Source: UBA9655 sp964597045
GTDB taxonomy: Bacteria > Pseudomonadota > Alphaproteobacteria > UBA9655
Assembly: GCA_964597045.1 (NCBI GenBank)
Contig: CAZQWE010000005.1
Coordinates: 62,001 to 126,000, forward strand
Length of the DNA: 64,000 nucleotides
Direction of reading: 5' to 3'
Under the pieces are notes generated by a model that was not told the origin of the DNA, did not search any database, and saw only the letters and a list, made by a program, of their open reading frames with translations. The position numbers were made by a program, and so were the translations under genes. Of this stretch, positions 49,769 through 59,524 are shown piece after piece (positions within the stretch are counted from its first letter, which is position 1; every line of letters begins with the position of its first letter).

Positions 49769-49842
49769 CATATTCTCATTTGCAAACTCGTTAACCCTTT
49801 ATATACTTTCCCCCACGCATAATACCCAAAAAGAGGGAACAC

Positions 49843-52800
49843 GTGGCACTCAGGGACGTTCAACTTGACGATAAATATACAGCAGAAGAAGGTCAGATTT
49901 ATATCACCGGGACCCAAGCTTTAGCACGCCTTCCTTTAATGCAAAAGCTAAGGGATCAACTGAATGGTTTGAATACGGCTGGATTTATCTCTGGCTATCG
50001 CGGCTCACCCTTAGGGGGATATGACCAAACCTTGTGGAAAGCCCAGAAATTCCTTGATGAAAACAATATCGTCTTTACGCCCGGTATCAATGAGGACCTC
50101 GGCGCAACAGCCGTATGGGGGAGTCAGCAATCGGGTCTTTTTAAGGGATCACAAGTCGATGGAATATTTTCAATCTGGTATGGGAAAGGTCCTGGCGTTG
50201 ACCGGTGCGGCGATGTCTTTAAACATGGCAATGCTGCAGGATCTTCACCTTATGGCGGTGTTCTAGCACTTGCTGGAGATGATCATGCCTGTAAATCCTC
50301 TACCCTTCCCCATCAAAGTGAATACGCCTTCATTGCGGCCTCAATTCCCGTTCTTGTACCTTCGAATGTTCAAGATATTCTTGATCTCGGTCTTTATGGA
50401 TGGGCCCTTTCGCGATACTCCGGATGTTGGGTCGGCTTCAAGGTGATCTCTGACACGGTTGATACGTCAGCATCCGTCAGTGTTTCACCCAAAAGAGCTC
50501 AAATTATCCTCCCCACGGATTTCAAAATGCCTGAAGAGGGCCTGAATATCAGATGGCCGGATCCGCCTCTGGAACAGGAAAAGCGCCTCCGTCTCTTCAA
50601 ACTTGAAGCTTCTCAAGCTTTTGTGCGGGCCAATGGACTGGATAAAACAATTTTCCGAGGGAAAAAACCACGACTGGGCATTGTCACCGTAGGAAAGTCC
50701 TATCATGATGTCCGCCAAGCCCTTGATGATTTGGGACTCACAGAAGCGGAAGCCGCGGATATGGGGGTCACTCTTTATAAAGTCGCCATGAGTTGGCCAC
50801 TCGAGCCCCAAGCCTTAAAAGCCTTTGCGAAGGATCTAGAGGAAATCCTTGTCATCGAGGAAAAGAGACCGCTGATTGAAGGACAAGTGAAAGATATCCT
50901 TTACGGCCTTCCTGAGAAGGCCAGACCTCAAGTTATTGGAAAGCAGGATGAAAAAGGAAATCCCCTCCTCCCTGATTATTATGAGCTCCACGTTCCTGAA
51001 ATTGCCCACGTTATCGCCCAACGTATATTAAGATTTTCAAAATCCGCGACCGTCAAAAAAGGTATGGAACGACTCGATAAAATGTTCAAGGAGCAACTTA
51101 AACGTGAGCCAGAGCTTGTTCGCTTACCCTTCTATTGTTCTGGCTGTCCCCATAATACATCAACAACCCATCTTCCCGAAGGAAGTCGCGCTTTAGCTGG
51201 GATTGGTTGCCACTATATGGCGACCTGGATTGCTCATGACACAAGGACCTTTACCCACATGGGAGGAGAAGGTGTTCCCTGGATTGGACAAGCGCCTTTT
51301 ACGGAAGAACAGCATGTCTTTGCGAATATAGGAGATGGAACTTATTATCATTCTGGTATCCTTGCGATCCGGGCCGGTATTGCTGCAAAAGTGAATATTA
51401 CCTTTAAAGTCCTGTATAATGATGCGGTGGCGATGACAGGGGGTCAACCTGTCGATGGTCCTTTAGATGTGGGAATGATTACCCGTCAGGTTTATGCCGA
51501 GGGTGTTCGTAAGATTGTTGTTCTGACGGATTTCCCTGATAAGTACCCTGTCAATTTTGGTTTTGCACCCGGTGTTGAAATCGGCCACCGAGACACCCTC
51601 GATCAAGTTCAAGAGGATCTTAAGAAATGGCCCGGCACATCCATTCTGATTTATGATCAAACCTGTGCTGCTGAGAAAAGGCGCAGACGGAAACGGGGTC
51701 TGATGGAAGATCCTGATAAGCGTATCTTCATTAATGAGCGGGTTTGTGAAGGTTGCGGCGATTGCAGCAAAACCTCGAATTGTCTTTCCGTGCAACCCAT
51801 TGAGACCGCATTCGGTCGGAAACGAAAGATTGATCAATCCAGTTGTAACAAGGATTTCTCTTGTGCAAATGGATTCTGCCCCAGCTTCGTGAGCGTTCAA
51901 GGGGGAAAGCTCAAAAAATCCAATGGCGGTGTGACGGAGGATGTCAATGAAAAGCTCCCGTCTCCAAGCCAACCATCCCTCGAAAAGCCCTATAGCATAT
52001 TCCTGACAGGTGTCGGAGGAACAGGCGTTATTACCGTCGGTGCTATCCTCGGGATGGCCTCCCATCTTGAAGGAAAAGGCTGTTCAATTGTGGATATGGC
52101 TGGACTTGCCCAGAAGGGAGGAGCTGTTGTTTCTCATATTCGCATCGCCAAACAACCAGAAGATATCCATGCCACCCGTGTCTATATGGGCGAAGCGGAT
52201 ATGATCTTTGGGTGTGATATTGTGGTCACGGGCGGCCCTGAGACCCTTAATAAAATAAAGAAGGGCTCAACCCAGGTTCTGGTGAATGAAAATCAAACCA
52301 TTACGGGGCATTTTATCAATAATCCGGATTATAATTTTCACCATGAATCCTTACGTCGTAACATTCTTGAAGCCGCAGGCAAGGATAAGGTTGACTTTAT
52401 TGATGCCTCTCACATAGCTACCTCCCTTCTAGGAGACTCGATTGCGACCAATATGTTTATGGTGGGCTATGCTTATCAAAAGGGGCTCATTCCTGTCTCA
52501 GACACGGCCATTGAAAAAGCTCTTGAAATGAATGGCGTTGCTATATCCTTTAATATCCAAGCTTTCAGGTGGGGTCGTAAAGCCGCTCTTGATCTCAAAG
52601 CGGTTGAGAAAAAAGCGAGTCAGGGGATTGAGATAAAAGTGGATCCAGCCCCAACATCCCTTGAGGATATTATTACCCATAGACGAAAGTTCCTGACAGG
52701 GTATCAAAACAAGGCTTACGCAGACAGGTACGAAAACCTTGTCCGGCGCGTGCAAGAGGCCGATCCAAAGCAAGACTTATCTAAAGCTGTTGCCAAATAT

Positions 52801-53274
52801 TATGCTAAGCTTCTCGCCGTTAAGGATGAATATGAAGTGGCCCGTCTTTACACGGATGGAACCTTCATGAAAGAACTGCATGAACAGTTTGAAGGCCCTG
52901 TAAAACTTAAGTTTTATCTGGCTCCTCCATTATTTTCCTCCCGGGATCCTTTAACAGGCCATCTCAAGAAAAAGCTCTATGGCCCTTGGATGATGAAGGG
53001 TTTTAAGATTCTGGCTAAGCTTAAAGGCCTCCGAGGCTCCGTCTTTGATATCTTTGGCTATTCAAAAGATCGTAAGATGGAGCAAAACCTCATTAGAGAA
53101 TATGAGAGAACCGTGGGTCATCTTCTCGAAAACCTCAATGATCAGAATTATAAAATAGCTGTGGAAATTGCATCTTTGCCTGAACATATTCGCGGATATG
53201 GGCATATAAAAGAAAAGAACCTCGCGGACGTTAAATCAAATGAAGCGGCCCTCCTTCAGAAATATTATCCCTAG
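49843..53274 (+). CDS. Indolepyruvate ferredoxin oxidoreductase, fused alpha-beta type
   Basis: The 1143-residue protein is a single-chain 2-oxoacid oxidoreductase. The N-terminal part binds the 2-oxoacid/TPP pyrimidine end (SGYRGSPLGGYDQTLW). A middle TPP domain follows (HMGGEGVPWIGQAPF, NIGDGTYYHSG). A Cys-rich segment CEGCGDCSKTSNCLS plus SCNKDFSCANGFCPSF can hold iron-sulfur clusters, and the C-terminal gamma-like domain has GVGGTGVITVGAILGMA. It oxidatively decarboxylates aryl- or branched 2-oxoacids to acyl-CoA, passing electrons to ferredoxin. The GTG start at 49843 has AGAGGGAA upstream. It is alone in its transcription unit. Confidence 0.93.
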   Translation: MALRDVQLDDKYTAEEGQIYITGTQALARLPLMQKLRDQLNGLNTAGFISGYRGSPLGGYDQTLWKAQKFLDENNIVFTPGINEDLGATAVWGSQQSGLFKGSQVDGIFSIWYGKGPGVDRCGDVFKHGNAAGSSPYGGVLALAGDDHACKSSTLPHQSEYAFIAASIPVLVPSNVQDILDLGLYGWALSRYSGCWVGFKVISDTVDTSASVSVSPKRAQIILPTDFKMPEEGLNIRWPDPPLEQEKRLRLFKLEASQAFVRANGLDKTIFRGKKPRLGIVTVGKSYHDVRQALDDLGLTEAEAADMGVTLYKVAMSWPLEPQALKAFAKDLEEILVIEEKRPLIEGQVKDILYGLPEKARPQVIGKQDEKGNPLLPDYYELHVPEIAHVIAQRILRFSKSATVKKGMERLDKMFKEQLKREPELVRLPFYCSGCPHNTSTTHLPEGSRALAGIGCHYMATWIAHDTRTFTHMGGEGVPWIGQAPFTEEQHVFANIGDGTYYHSGILAIRAGIAAKVNITFKVLYNDAVAMTGGQPVDGPLDVGMITRQVYAEGVRKIVVLTDFPDKYPVNFGFAPGVEIGHRDTLDQVQEDLKKWPGTSILIYDQTCAAEKRRRRKRGLMEDPDKRIFINERVCEGCGDCSKTSNCLSVQPIETAFGRKRKIDQSSCNKDFSCANGFCPSFVSVQGGKLKKSNGGVTEDVNEKLPSPSQPSLEKPYSIFLTGVGGTGVITVGAILGMASHLEGKGCSIVDMAGLAQKGGAVVSHIRIAKQPEDIHATRVYMGEADMIFGCDIVVTGGPETLNKIKKGSTQVLVNENQTITGHFINNPDYNFHHESLRRNILEAAGKDKVDFIDASHIATSLLGDSIATNMFMVGYAYQKGLIPVSDTAIEKALEMNGVAISFNIQAFRWGRKAALDLKAVEKKASQGIEIKVDPAPTSLEDIITHRRKFLTGYQNKAYADRYENLVRRVQEADPKQDLSKAVAKYYAKLLAVKDEYEVARLYTDGTFMKELHEQFEGPVKLKFYLAPPLFSSRDPLTGHLKKKLYGPWMMKGFKILAKLKGLRGSVFDIFGYSKDRKMEQNLIREYERTVGHLLENLNDQNYKIAVEIASLPEHIRGYGHIKEKNLADVKSNEAALLQKYYP

Positions 53275-53402
53275 AAGCATCATTGGGAGGAGTCCACTGA
53301 TGCCTTGACGAAGGCAGACGACGTGGCAATCCACATTAAGAACTTGACCTTGCACCCATCTAAGGGCATACCTAAAAAAACTTTTTGAGTTGAGGTTATC
53401 CC

Positions 53403-53915
53403 ATGCGTGTAAAAATTTTTTCTTCTCTTTTTATCTGTTGTTTTCTCACGGCTTGTGCTCATGAATTTGACAGTGAAGGTGTCAAGACAACAGAATCAGA
53501 AAGTGAACGCCAAAATAGAGGATTTGGTAAATTCTTAGGTGAGGAAACCCTTGTTTTTGGCGGTCCGAAAAAGAAAGAGCATGAAGATACGGGTCTTGGT
53601 GTAAATAGCTATCTATGGCGCGCCAGCCTTGATACCATTTCTTTTATGCCTCTGGCCTCAGCAGATCCCTTTGGAGGAGTCATTATAACTGACTGGTTTA
53701 CCCCTCCTCAATCACCGAATGAACGGATCAAAATGAATGTCTATATCCTCGATCGTCAGCTCAGGTCCGATGGCATCAAGGTCAGCATTTTCCGTCAAGA
53801 AAGAGAGCCTTCTGGCCAGTGGGTAGATCACCATGTTGAACCCCAAACAATGAAGGATTTAGAAAACGCGATTCTGAGTCGAGCTCGTCATTATAGGACA
53901 ACAATCGTAAAGTAA
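53403..53915 (+). CDS. DUF3576 lipoprotein upstream of leuS
   Basis: The 170-residue lipoprotein has the signal LFICCFLTAC and the DUF3576 core GLGVNSYLWRASLDTISFMPLASADPFGGVIITDWFTPPQ, then VYILDRQLRSDGIKVSIFRQE. The role is unknown, but the gene is regularly upstream of leuS and lptE in alphaproteobacteria, suggesting outer-membrane work. It starts 11 bases before leuS, so DUF3576-leuS-lptE-holA form one run. Confidence 0.92.
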   Translation: MRVKIFSSLFICCFLTACAHEFDSEGVKTTESESERQNRGFGKFLGEETLVFGGPKKKEHEDTGLGVNSYLWRASLDTISFMPLASADPFGGVIITDWFTPPQSPNERIKMNVYILDRQLRSDGIKVSIFRQEREPSGQWVDHHVEPQTMKDLENAILSRARHYRTTIVK

Positions 53916-53926
53916 AAGGATAGCCC

Positions 53927-56461
53927 ATGAGCACCCAATACAACTTTCGGGAAAACGAAGCAAAATGGCAAAAAGCTTGGAGAAATGCTTCTCTCTTTAA
54001 AGCTAAAGAAAGTGTACCAAAATACTACGTGCTTGAGATGTTTCCCTATCCTTCGGGCCGTCTTCATATGGGACATGTGCGAAACTACTGCCTAGGCGAT
54101 GTCATCGCACGGTTTAAAAAAGCGAATGGATATAGTGTCCTCCATCCTATGGGATGGGACGCTTTTGGTCTCCCCGCAGAAAACGCCGCCATCCAACACA
54201 ACGTTCATCCCAAGACATGGACCTTACAGAATGTTGAGTTGATGAAGGAAGAACTGAATTCTTTAGGACTCTCCTATGATTGGGAAAGAGAGATCCTGAG
54301 TTGTTCCCCTGATTATTATAAACATGAACAAAAAATCTTTCTCGACTTTTTAAAAGCTGGCATTGCCTACCGTAAAGAATCCTTTGTGAACTGGGATCCG
54401 GTTGAAGGGACTGTCCTTGCCAATGAACAGGTTATTGATGGAAAAGGTTGGAGGTCTGGAGCTCCTATTGAAAGACGTAAGCTTTCCCAATGGTTTTTAA
54501 AAATCACTGATTTTTCTGAGGAACTCTTGAATGATTTGCAAGGCCTTGATCACTGGCCAGAACAAGTCAAAATTATGCAAACCAATTGGATTGGAAGATC
54601 TGAGGGAGCTCGTATTCATTTTCCCATCAATGAACGGGATGAGGTTCTAGAAGTCTTTACAACCCGCCCAGATACTCTATTTGGAGCTTCATTTCTGGGT
54701 ATCTCAGCCGACCATCCCTTCGTGGAAAAAATCGCCAAATCAAGTCCATCACTTCAAACATTTATTGCGGAATGCAGGTCTAAGGGTACCAGTCAAAAAG
54801 AGATGGATACAGCTGAAAAGAAGGGCTTTAATACGGGTCTTACGGTCGAGCACCCTTTCATTAAGGGCCATAGCCTGCCCCTTTATGTCGCAAACTTTGT
54901 TCTCTATGACTATGGGACGGGTGTCATTTTTGGATGTCCTGCCCATGATGAGCGTGACTTTGAATTTGCCACAAAGTATAAGCTCCCCATACTTCCTGTT
55001 GTTCAAGGACCTGAAAAAGAGCCTCTCCCTTATATGGGTGAGGGAAAGCTGATCAATTCCGACTTTCTTGACGGCCTATCTTCAGAGGAAGCCAAGAAAG
55101 AGGTAATCAAACGCTTGATTGCCAAAAAAAGCGGTTCAAAAGAAATAACGTTTAAATTAAGGGACTGGGGGATCTCTCGCCAACGATATTGGGGCTGTCC
55201 CATACCCATTATTCACTGTCCAGAGTGTGGTATCGTTCCGGTGAAAGAGTTGCCCGTTACCCTCCCCGATGATGTTAGCTTTGATCAGCCAGGGAATCCG
55301 CTTGATCTTCACCCAACCTGGAAATATGTCGATTGTCCAACCTGTGGTGGAGCAGCTGAAAGGGAAACCGACACCTTTGATACATTTTTTGAATCGTCCT
55401 GGTATTTTGCCCGCTTTTGCTCACCTCACGCAAATGAGCCATTTGAGAAAGAAAGGGCCGAATTCTGGATGCCTGTTGACCAGTATATTGGAGGAATTGA
55501 ACATGCCATTCTCCACCTTCTCTATGCCCGATTCTTCACAAAAGCTCTTACAGAATGTGGATACTGGTCCATATCAGAGCCTTTCAAGAACCTCCTTACT
55601 CAAGGAATGGTGTGTCATGAAACTTACCGGGATCAATCAGGGTCTTATCTTTTACCGAGTGAGGTTGAAAGACTTCATGGCCAGTGTGTAAAAATTTCAG
55701 ATAAAACACCTGTGAAAGTGGGACGCTCTGAAAAGATGAGCAAATCAAAGTACAACGTGATTCCAGCTGAAAAAATCGTTGCGGAATATGGGGCGGACAC
55801 GGCTCGACTCTTCATGCTTTCCGACAGTCCTCCAGAAAGAGATTTTGAATGGACAGAAGCTGGAATTGAAGGAAGTTGGCGTTATATTAATAAACTATGG
55901 CGTTTTATTCGAGCACAGCTTTCTGATTTGAATGAAGTCAATGCAAAGGAGACTCCTTCCTCCTTTTCCAAAGAGGCCACCACTATTCGAAAGCTTGCCC
56001 ATAAGACAATTCACCACGTAACTCAAGACATCGAACGATTTCATTTCAACCGATATATTGCAAGGCTCCGTGAATTCTCAAATGCCCTTGAAGAGTTCAA
56101 ACCCCAAAGTCCTTCTGATTGGTGGGTTTTGAATGAATCGATACATACCCTCATCATCCTCTTTTCACCCGTCCTTCCCCATTTGACTGAGTCTCTATGG
56201 GCAGAACTCGGACATGAGCCCTTTATTTATAACCAACCTTGGCCTGTTGCTAACCTTGAGTTTGTGAAAGAAGACGTGATCACCCTTGCGATTCAAGTCA
56301 ATGGAAAGATGAGGGGAACCCTCGAAGTTTCATCGGATCTCAGCGAAAGTGAAATTAAGGAACGTGTTTTGGACTTGCCAACAGTTAAAGCCCATGTGCA
56401 GGATAAAGAACTTAAAAAATTCATCTTTGTGCCAGGAAAGATTGCCAATGTCGTACTTTAA
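53927..56461 (+). CDS. leuS: Leucine--tRNA ligase
   Basis: This 844-residue class I synthetase has the HIGH motif in MFPYPSGRLHMGHVRNY, the KMSKS in SEKMSKSKYNVI, the CP1 editing domain with TTRPDTLFGASFLGIS and GTGVIFGCPAHDERDFEFA, and the zinc-binding CPECG/CPTCGG pairs. It charges tRNA-Leu. The C-terminus ends ...FVPGKIANVVL and overlaps lptE by 14 bases. Confidence 0.98.
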   Translation: MSTQYNFRENEAKWQKAWRNASLFKAKESVPKYYVLEMFPYPSGRLHMGHVRNYCLGDVIARFKKANGYSVLHPMGWDAFGLPAENAAIQHNVHPKTWTLQNVELMKEELNSLGLSYDWEREILSCSPDYYKHEQKIFLDFLKAGIAYRKESFVNWDPVEGTVLANEQVIDGKGWRSGAPIERRKLSQWFLKITDFSEELLNDLQGLDHWPEQVKIMQTNWIGRSEGARIHFPINERDEVLEVFTTRPDTLFGASFLGISADHPFVEKIAKSSPSLQTFIAECRSKGTSQKEMDTAEKKGFNTGLTVEHPFIKGHSLPLYVANFVLYDYGTGVIFGCPAHDERDFEFATKYKLPILPVVQGPEKEPLPYMGEGKLINSDFLDGLSSEEAKKEVIKRLIAKKSGSKEITFKLRDWGISRQRYWGCPIPIIHCPECGIVPVKELPVTLPDDVSFDQPGNPLDLHPTWKYVDCPTCGGAAERETDTFDTFFESSWYFARFCSPHANEPFEKERAEFWMPVDQYIGGIEHAILHLLYARFFTKALTECGYWSISEPFKNLLTQGMVCHETYRDQSGSYLLPSEVERLHGQCVKISDKTPVKVGRSEKMSKSKYNVIPAEKIVAEYGADTARLFMLSDSPPERDFEWTEAGIEGSWRYINKLWRFIRAQLSDLNEVNAKETPSSFSKEATTIRKLAHKTIHHVTQDIERFHFNRYIARLREFSNALEEFKPQSPSDWWVLNESIHTLIILFSPVLPHLTESLWAELGHEPFIYNQPWPVANLEFVKEDVITLAIQVNGKMRGTLEVSSDLSESEIKERVLDLPTVKAHVQDKELKKFIFVPGKIANVVL

Positions 56462-56939
56462 ATTATCTATTGCCCTCATGGCTCTTACGCTCACAGCTTG
56501 TGAGTTTAAGCCCCTTTATCATAATCATTGCGAGAGCCACAATATTTCCTATCCTTTAAAAATTGCAACGATCGAGGATAGACAGGGACAAATTTTAAGG
56601 AATTATCTCGTTGACCTCCTTATACCCCAAGGTGCGCCTGCAAAACCGAAATATCTTCTCGAGATCAAACTGACGGATACGATTGTGGATACGGGTATTA
56701 AAAAAGATGAAACAACAACCCGTAAGAAGGCAACGGTTACAGCACAAGTCATATTGAGGGATCGCTGTCAAAAAGTTGTTTATACTCACTCCGTGTTTGC
56801 CATTAACTCTGTCAACATTTTAAGTGAAAATTATTACTCAGACGTCGTTGCCGCCGATTACGCAAGGCGAGAAGCCCTTCGTGTTCTCTCGGAAAAAATT
56901 CAACTGGTCATTAGCGCCTACTTGGATACACATCCGTGA
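56448..56939 (+). CDS. lptE: LPS-assembly lipoprotein LptE
   Basis: The 163-residue lipoprotein has a signal with lipobox LTAC followed by EFKPLYHN, then KIATIEDRQGQILRNYLVDLLIPQG and EIKLTDTIVDTGIKKDETTTRKKATVTAQV. LptE plugs the LptD barrel that inserts lipopolysaccharide at the outer membrane. The frame opens at 56349, but ATG 56448, inside the leuS end, is the family start. leuS-lptE-holA is a conserved order. Confidence 0.93.
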   Translation: MSYFKLSIALMALTLTACEFKPLYHNHCESHNISYPLKIATIEDRQGQILRNYLVDLLIPQGAPAKPKYLLEIKLTDTIVDTGIKKDETTTRKKATVTAQVILRDRCQKVVYTHSVFAINSVNILSENYYSDVVAADYARREALRVLSEKIQLVISAYLDTHP

Positions 56940-57856
56940 AAATCAACTTCCCAGCTTTATTTCAAACGCCGCTGAACAAATACCGATTCTTTTTTATCTT
57001 TGGAAATAACACGGAGGTGTTTGAAAGAGCGATTTTCTTTATCGAAACATCCTTAAAAGCTCTTCGCGTCCCTAAGGAGGAGAAAGAGCTACTCAAGGGG
57101 GATGTTTTCCAACCTTCCCTCTTCGAAGACTGTACCCAGCCAAAAGTCACGCTTGTCTCGCCTGTTTCGGATAAGATCCTGGCACACCTTCCGAGTCTTA
57201 GGGAAGGAATCTATATCTTCACATCTGAAAAAGCGCGTGCAGCCTCAAAGCTTGTCACAACTTTCTCAAGTGAACGTGAGGCCATCGCCATTGCTTGTTA
57301 TGACTCCCCCTTATCGACTTCAGAATTTGAGTTTCTCGTAGGTGAAATGAACTTAGCCGTATCATTTAAAGGGCTGCTCTTTAAGGCGTTCCAGAACGAT
57401 TATAAGGGGCTTTTAACAACCCTAGCTAAGGTAAAGCTCTTTGGGGACATCACGGAAGATGACTATGACCTTTTTTTAGAAACCTCCCGGAGTTATGAGG
57501 ATATAAATCCTTTATTACAGGCTCTCCTTTTAAAGGACGGGAAAAAAATGACGGAAACCTTTTCTTGTCTTTCCGCCTCTGATCAGATTCCTTTTATACG
57601 AGGAGCATTGCGAGCCTTTCAAACCCTCTCAGAGCTCATACCCTATCAAAAATCTTCAGGGTCAATCCCCTGGCAAACCTTTACTCCACCCGTATTCTTT
57701 AAAGATCAGCCTCTTTATCAAACAGCCCTTTCCAGGTGGAGGAGCCCTGAAATCATCGACATGGTTGAGACTTTGTTAACGCTTGAACGGCAGGTTAAGT
57801 TTTCCGGTTATTCAGAATCCCCATTGAAAGAAAAACTTCTCAGTTCCTTAGGATAA
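56936..57856 (+). CDS. holA: DNA polymerase III subunit delta
   Basis: The 306-residue clamp-loader subunit starts with GTG at 56936 and overlaps the lptE stop by 4 bases. It has the HolA pattern: FFIFGNNTEVFERA in place of the Walker A, SLREGIYIFTSEKARAASKLVTTFSSER, and a helical collar domain (ALLLKDGKKMTETF). Delta opens the sliding clamp; DnaX (in this window) is its AAA+ partner. A parS site lies 18 bases after the stop. Confidence 0.93.
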   Translation: MKINFPALFQTPLNKYRFFFIFGNNTEVFERAIFFIETSLKALRVPKEEKELLKGDVFQPSLFEDCTQPKVTLVSPVSDKILAHLPSLREGIYIFTSEKARAASKLVTTFSSEREAIAIACYDSPLSTSEFEFLVGEMNLAVSFKGLLFKAFQNDYKGLLTTLAKVKLFGDITEDDYDLFLETSRSYEDINPLLQALLLKDGKKMTETFSCLSASDQIPFIRGALRAFQTLSELIPYQKSSGSIPWQTFTPPVFFKDQPLYQTALSRWRSPEIIDMVETLLTLERQVKFSGYSESPLKEKLLSSLG

Positions 57857-57873
57857 GTAAAAAAGACCATCAA

Positions 57874-57889
57874 TGTTTCACGTGAAACA
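57874..57889. promoter_or_regulatory. parS centromere site 4
   Basis: Perfect TGTTTCACGTGAAACA between the convergent holA and parB stops, flanked by CAA on the left and TTTT on the right. Confidence 0.94.
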
Positions 57890-57891
57890 TT

Positions 57892-58746
57892 TTATCCATT
57901 CAACTTTCGAATAAGTTCATCAAGCTCACCCGTATCCTTAAAATGAATAATCATTTTGCCCCCTGCTCCTTTTAAGAACAAATCGACAGGTGTATCAAGG
58001 AGATCACTCAGATGTTGCTGTAAAACATTCAATTCTGGATCAACAGCCCTATTAATGAATTGTCTACCTTTTGGAGCCGATGGATTTTTCCTTGTGAGAT
58101 CTTCTGTTTCTCTAACACTCAACCCCTTCTCAATAATCCTATCTAACAAAGCTTCAGCCTGTTCACAGCCCACCAGGGCTCTTCCATGTCCTGCAGAAAT
58201 AGTCCCTTCAATGAGTGCAGTTTGAATGGCTTGAGGAAGGGTCAAAAGGCGCAAACAGTTTGTTACATAGCTCCTGCTTTTTCCAAAGATCCTTGATAAA
58301 GCTTCTTGTGTATATTGAAATTCTTCAGCCAGCCTGTGATACCCTGCAGCTTCTTCGATGGGATTGAGATCCTGCCGTTGGATATTCTCCAGAAGGCCCA
58401 CCTCAAGAACTTCTGCATCGGTGAATGTTTTAATCAAAACAGGTATTTCTGTAAGACCCGCTAGCTTCGAGGCTCTCCACCGTCGTTCCCCAGCAACAAT
58501 TTCGTATTTATTAGCCACTACGGGATGTGTGCGAACGAGAATTGGAAGAAGAACCCCTTTCTCTTTAATGGAAGACGTTAAAGCTAAAAGCTCGCTCTCA
58601 ACAAAGGACCTACGGGGTTGATTTTCACCTGGTATCAAGTCCTCTAAAGGTAACACATTAGGATTTTGTTGACTTTGCTCAGCTTCAGAACTTGAAAAGA
58701 GTGAGGATAAACCTCTCCCCAGAACTTGTTTTCTTATTTCATTCAT
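57892..58746 (-). CDS. parB: Chromosome partitioning protein ParB
   Basis: The 284-residue protein has the ParB/Spo0J plan: an N-terminal VLGRGLSSLFSS, the CTP-binding/nuclease-like domain with ENQPRRSF and VAGERRWRASKLAGLTEIPVLI, LLENIQRQDLNPIEEAAGY, and the HTH around ALSRIFGKSRSYVTNCLRLLTLP. It binds parS and slides along DNA as a CTP-dependent clamp. The frame opens at 58815, but ATG 58746 is the family start, with its first bases overlapping the parA stop. Six parS sites in the window are its targets. Confidence 0.96.
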   Translation of the reverse strand: MNEIRKQVLGRGLSSLFSSSEAEQSQQNPNVLPLEDLIPGENQPRRSFVESELLALTSSIKEKGVLLPILVRTHPVVANKYEIVAGERRWRASKLAGLTEIPVLIKTFTDAEVLEVGLLENIQRQDLNPIEEAAGYHRLAEEFQYTQEALSRIFGKSRSYVTNCLRLLTLPQAIQTALIEGTISAGHGRALVGCEQAEALLDRIIEKGLSVRETEDLTRKNPSAPKGRQFINRAVDPELNVLQQHLSDLLDTPVDLFLKGAGGKMIIHFKDTGELDELIRKLNG

Positions 58747-59519
58747 GCGGCTAACTCCTTTTCTTGAGAGAGAATTTCTTTTGCAAGTTGAATATAGGCT
58801 TGAGACCCGAGACATTTCATATCGTATATGACAGCTGGTTTTCCAAAGGATGGAGCTTCAGCCACACGGACATTTCGGGGAATATACGTTTTATAAACAA
58901 TGTCCTTAAGATGATGCCGGACGTCATTGGCAACTTGGGTACTCAAACTGCTGCGACTATCAAACATGGTTAAGACGATACCTTGAAGCTCTAATAATGG
59001 ATTCAAGCTCTTCTTGACTTTAGAAACCGTATCCAGAAGCTGACTCAGTCCTTCCAAAGCATAAAATTCACATTGAAGGGGAACCAAAACCTGATCCGAT
59101 GCCACAAGAGCATTCAGGGTTAAGAGACCTAAAGACGGAGGGCAATCAATAAATATGAAATCAAAGAATGACTTCAATCCTTGAATGGTGTTTTTTAAAA
59201 GAGTCTCCCGTCCCTTCACATCAACCAACTCGACTTCTGCCCCTGCTAAATGAGGACTTGAGGGCATTAAAAAAAGATTGGGGATAATGGTTTCGTAAGA
59301 TACATCCGCGGCTTTTTGTGAGCCAACAAGGACCTCATAACTTCCTTTTAGATTTCTCTTATCTGTCACTCCAAGTCCTGTGGTCGCATTTCCCTGAGGA
59401 TCAAAATCAATAATCAGAATTTTTTTTCCAACAGTAGAAAGGGCTGTTGCCAAGTTGACCGTCGTCGTTGTCTTCCCGACTCCCCCTTTTTGATTGACTA
59501 CAGCGACTATTTTAGACAT
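58743..59519 (-). CDS. parA: Chromosome partitioning ATPase ParA
   Basis: The 258-residue protein has the deviant Walker A KGGVGKTTTTVNLATAL, IDFDPQGNATTGLG, and the switch IFIDCPPSLGLLTLNAL. ParA forms a nucleoid-bound ATP-dimer gradient that moves ParB-parS complexes. It is coupled to parB by overlapping ATGA and follows rsmG by 5 bases. The parA-parB block is the core of the segregation system. Confidence 0.97.
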   Translation of the reverse strand: MSKIVAVVNQKGGVGKTTTTVNLATALSTVGKKILIIDFDPQGNATTGLGVTDKRNLKGSYEVLVGSQKAADVSYETIIPNLFLMPSSPHLAGAEVELVDVKGRETLLKNTIQGLKSFFDFIFIDCPPSLGLLTLNALVASDQVLVPLQCEFYALEGLSQLLDTVSKVKKSLNPLLELQGIVLTMFDSRSSLSTQVANDVRHHLKDIVYKTYIPRNVRVAEAPSFGKPAVIYDMKCLGSQAYIQLAKEILSQEKELAA

Positions 59520-59524
59520 GGATC

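Noticed and set aside
56349..56447. Upstream extension of lptE
   Set aside because: It lies within leuS in another frame and would place a hydrophilic stretch before the lipoprotein signal; ATG 56448 gives a normal signal.
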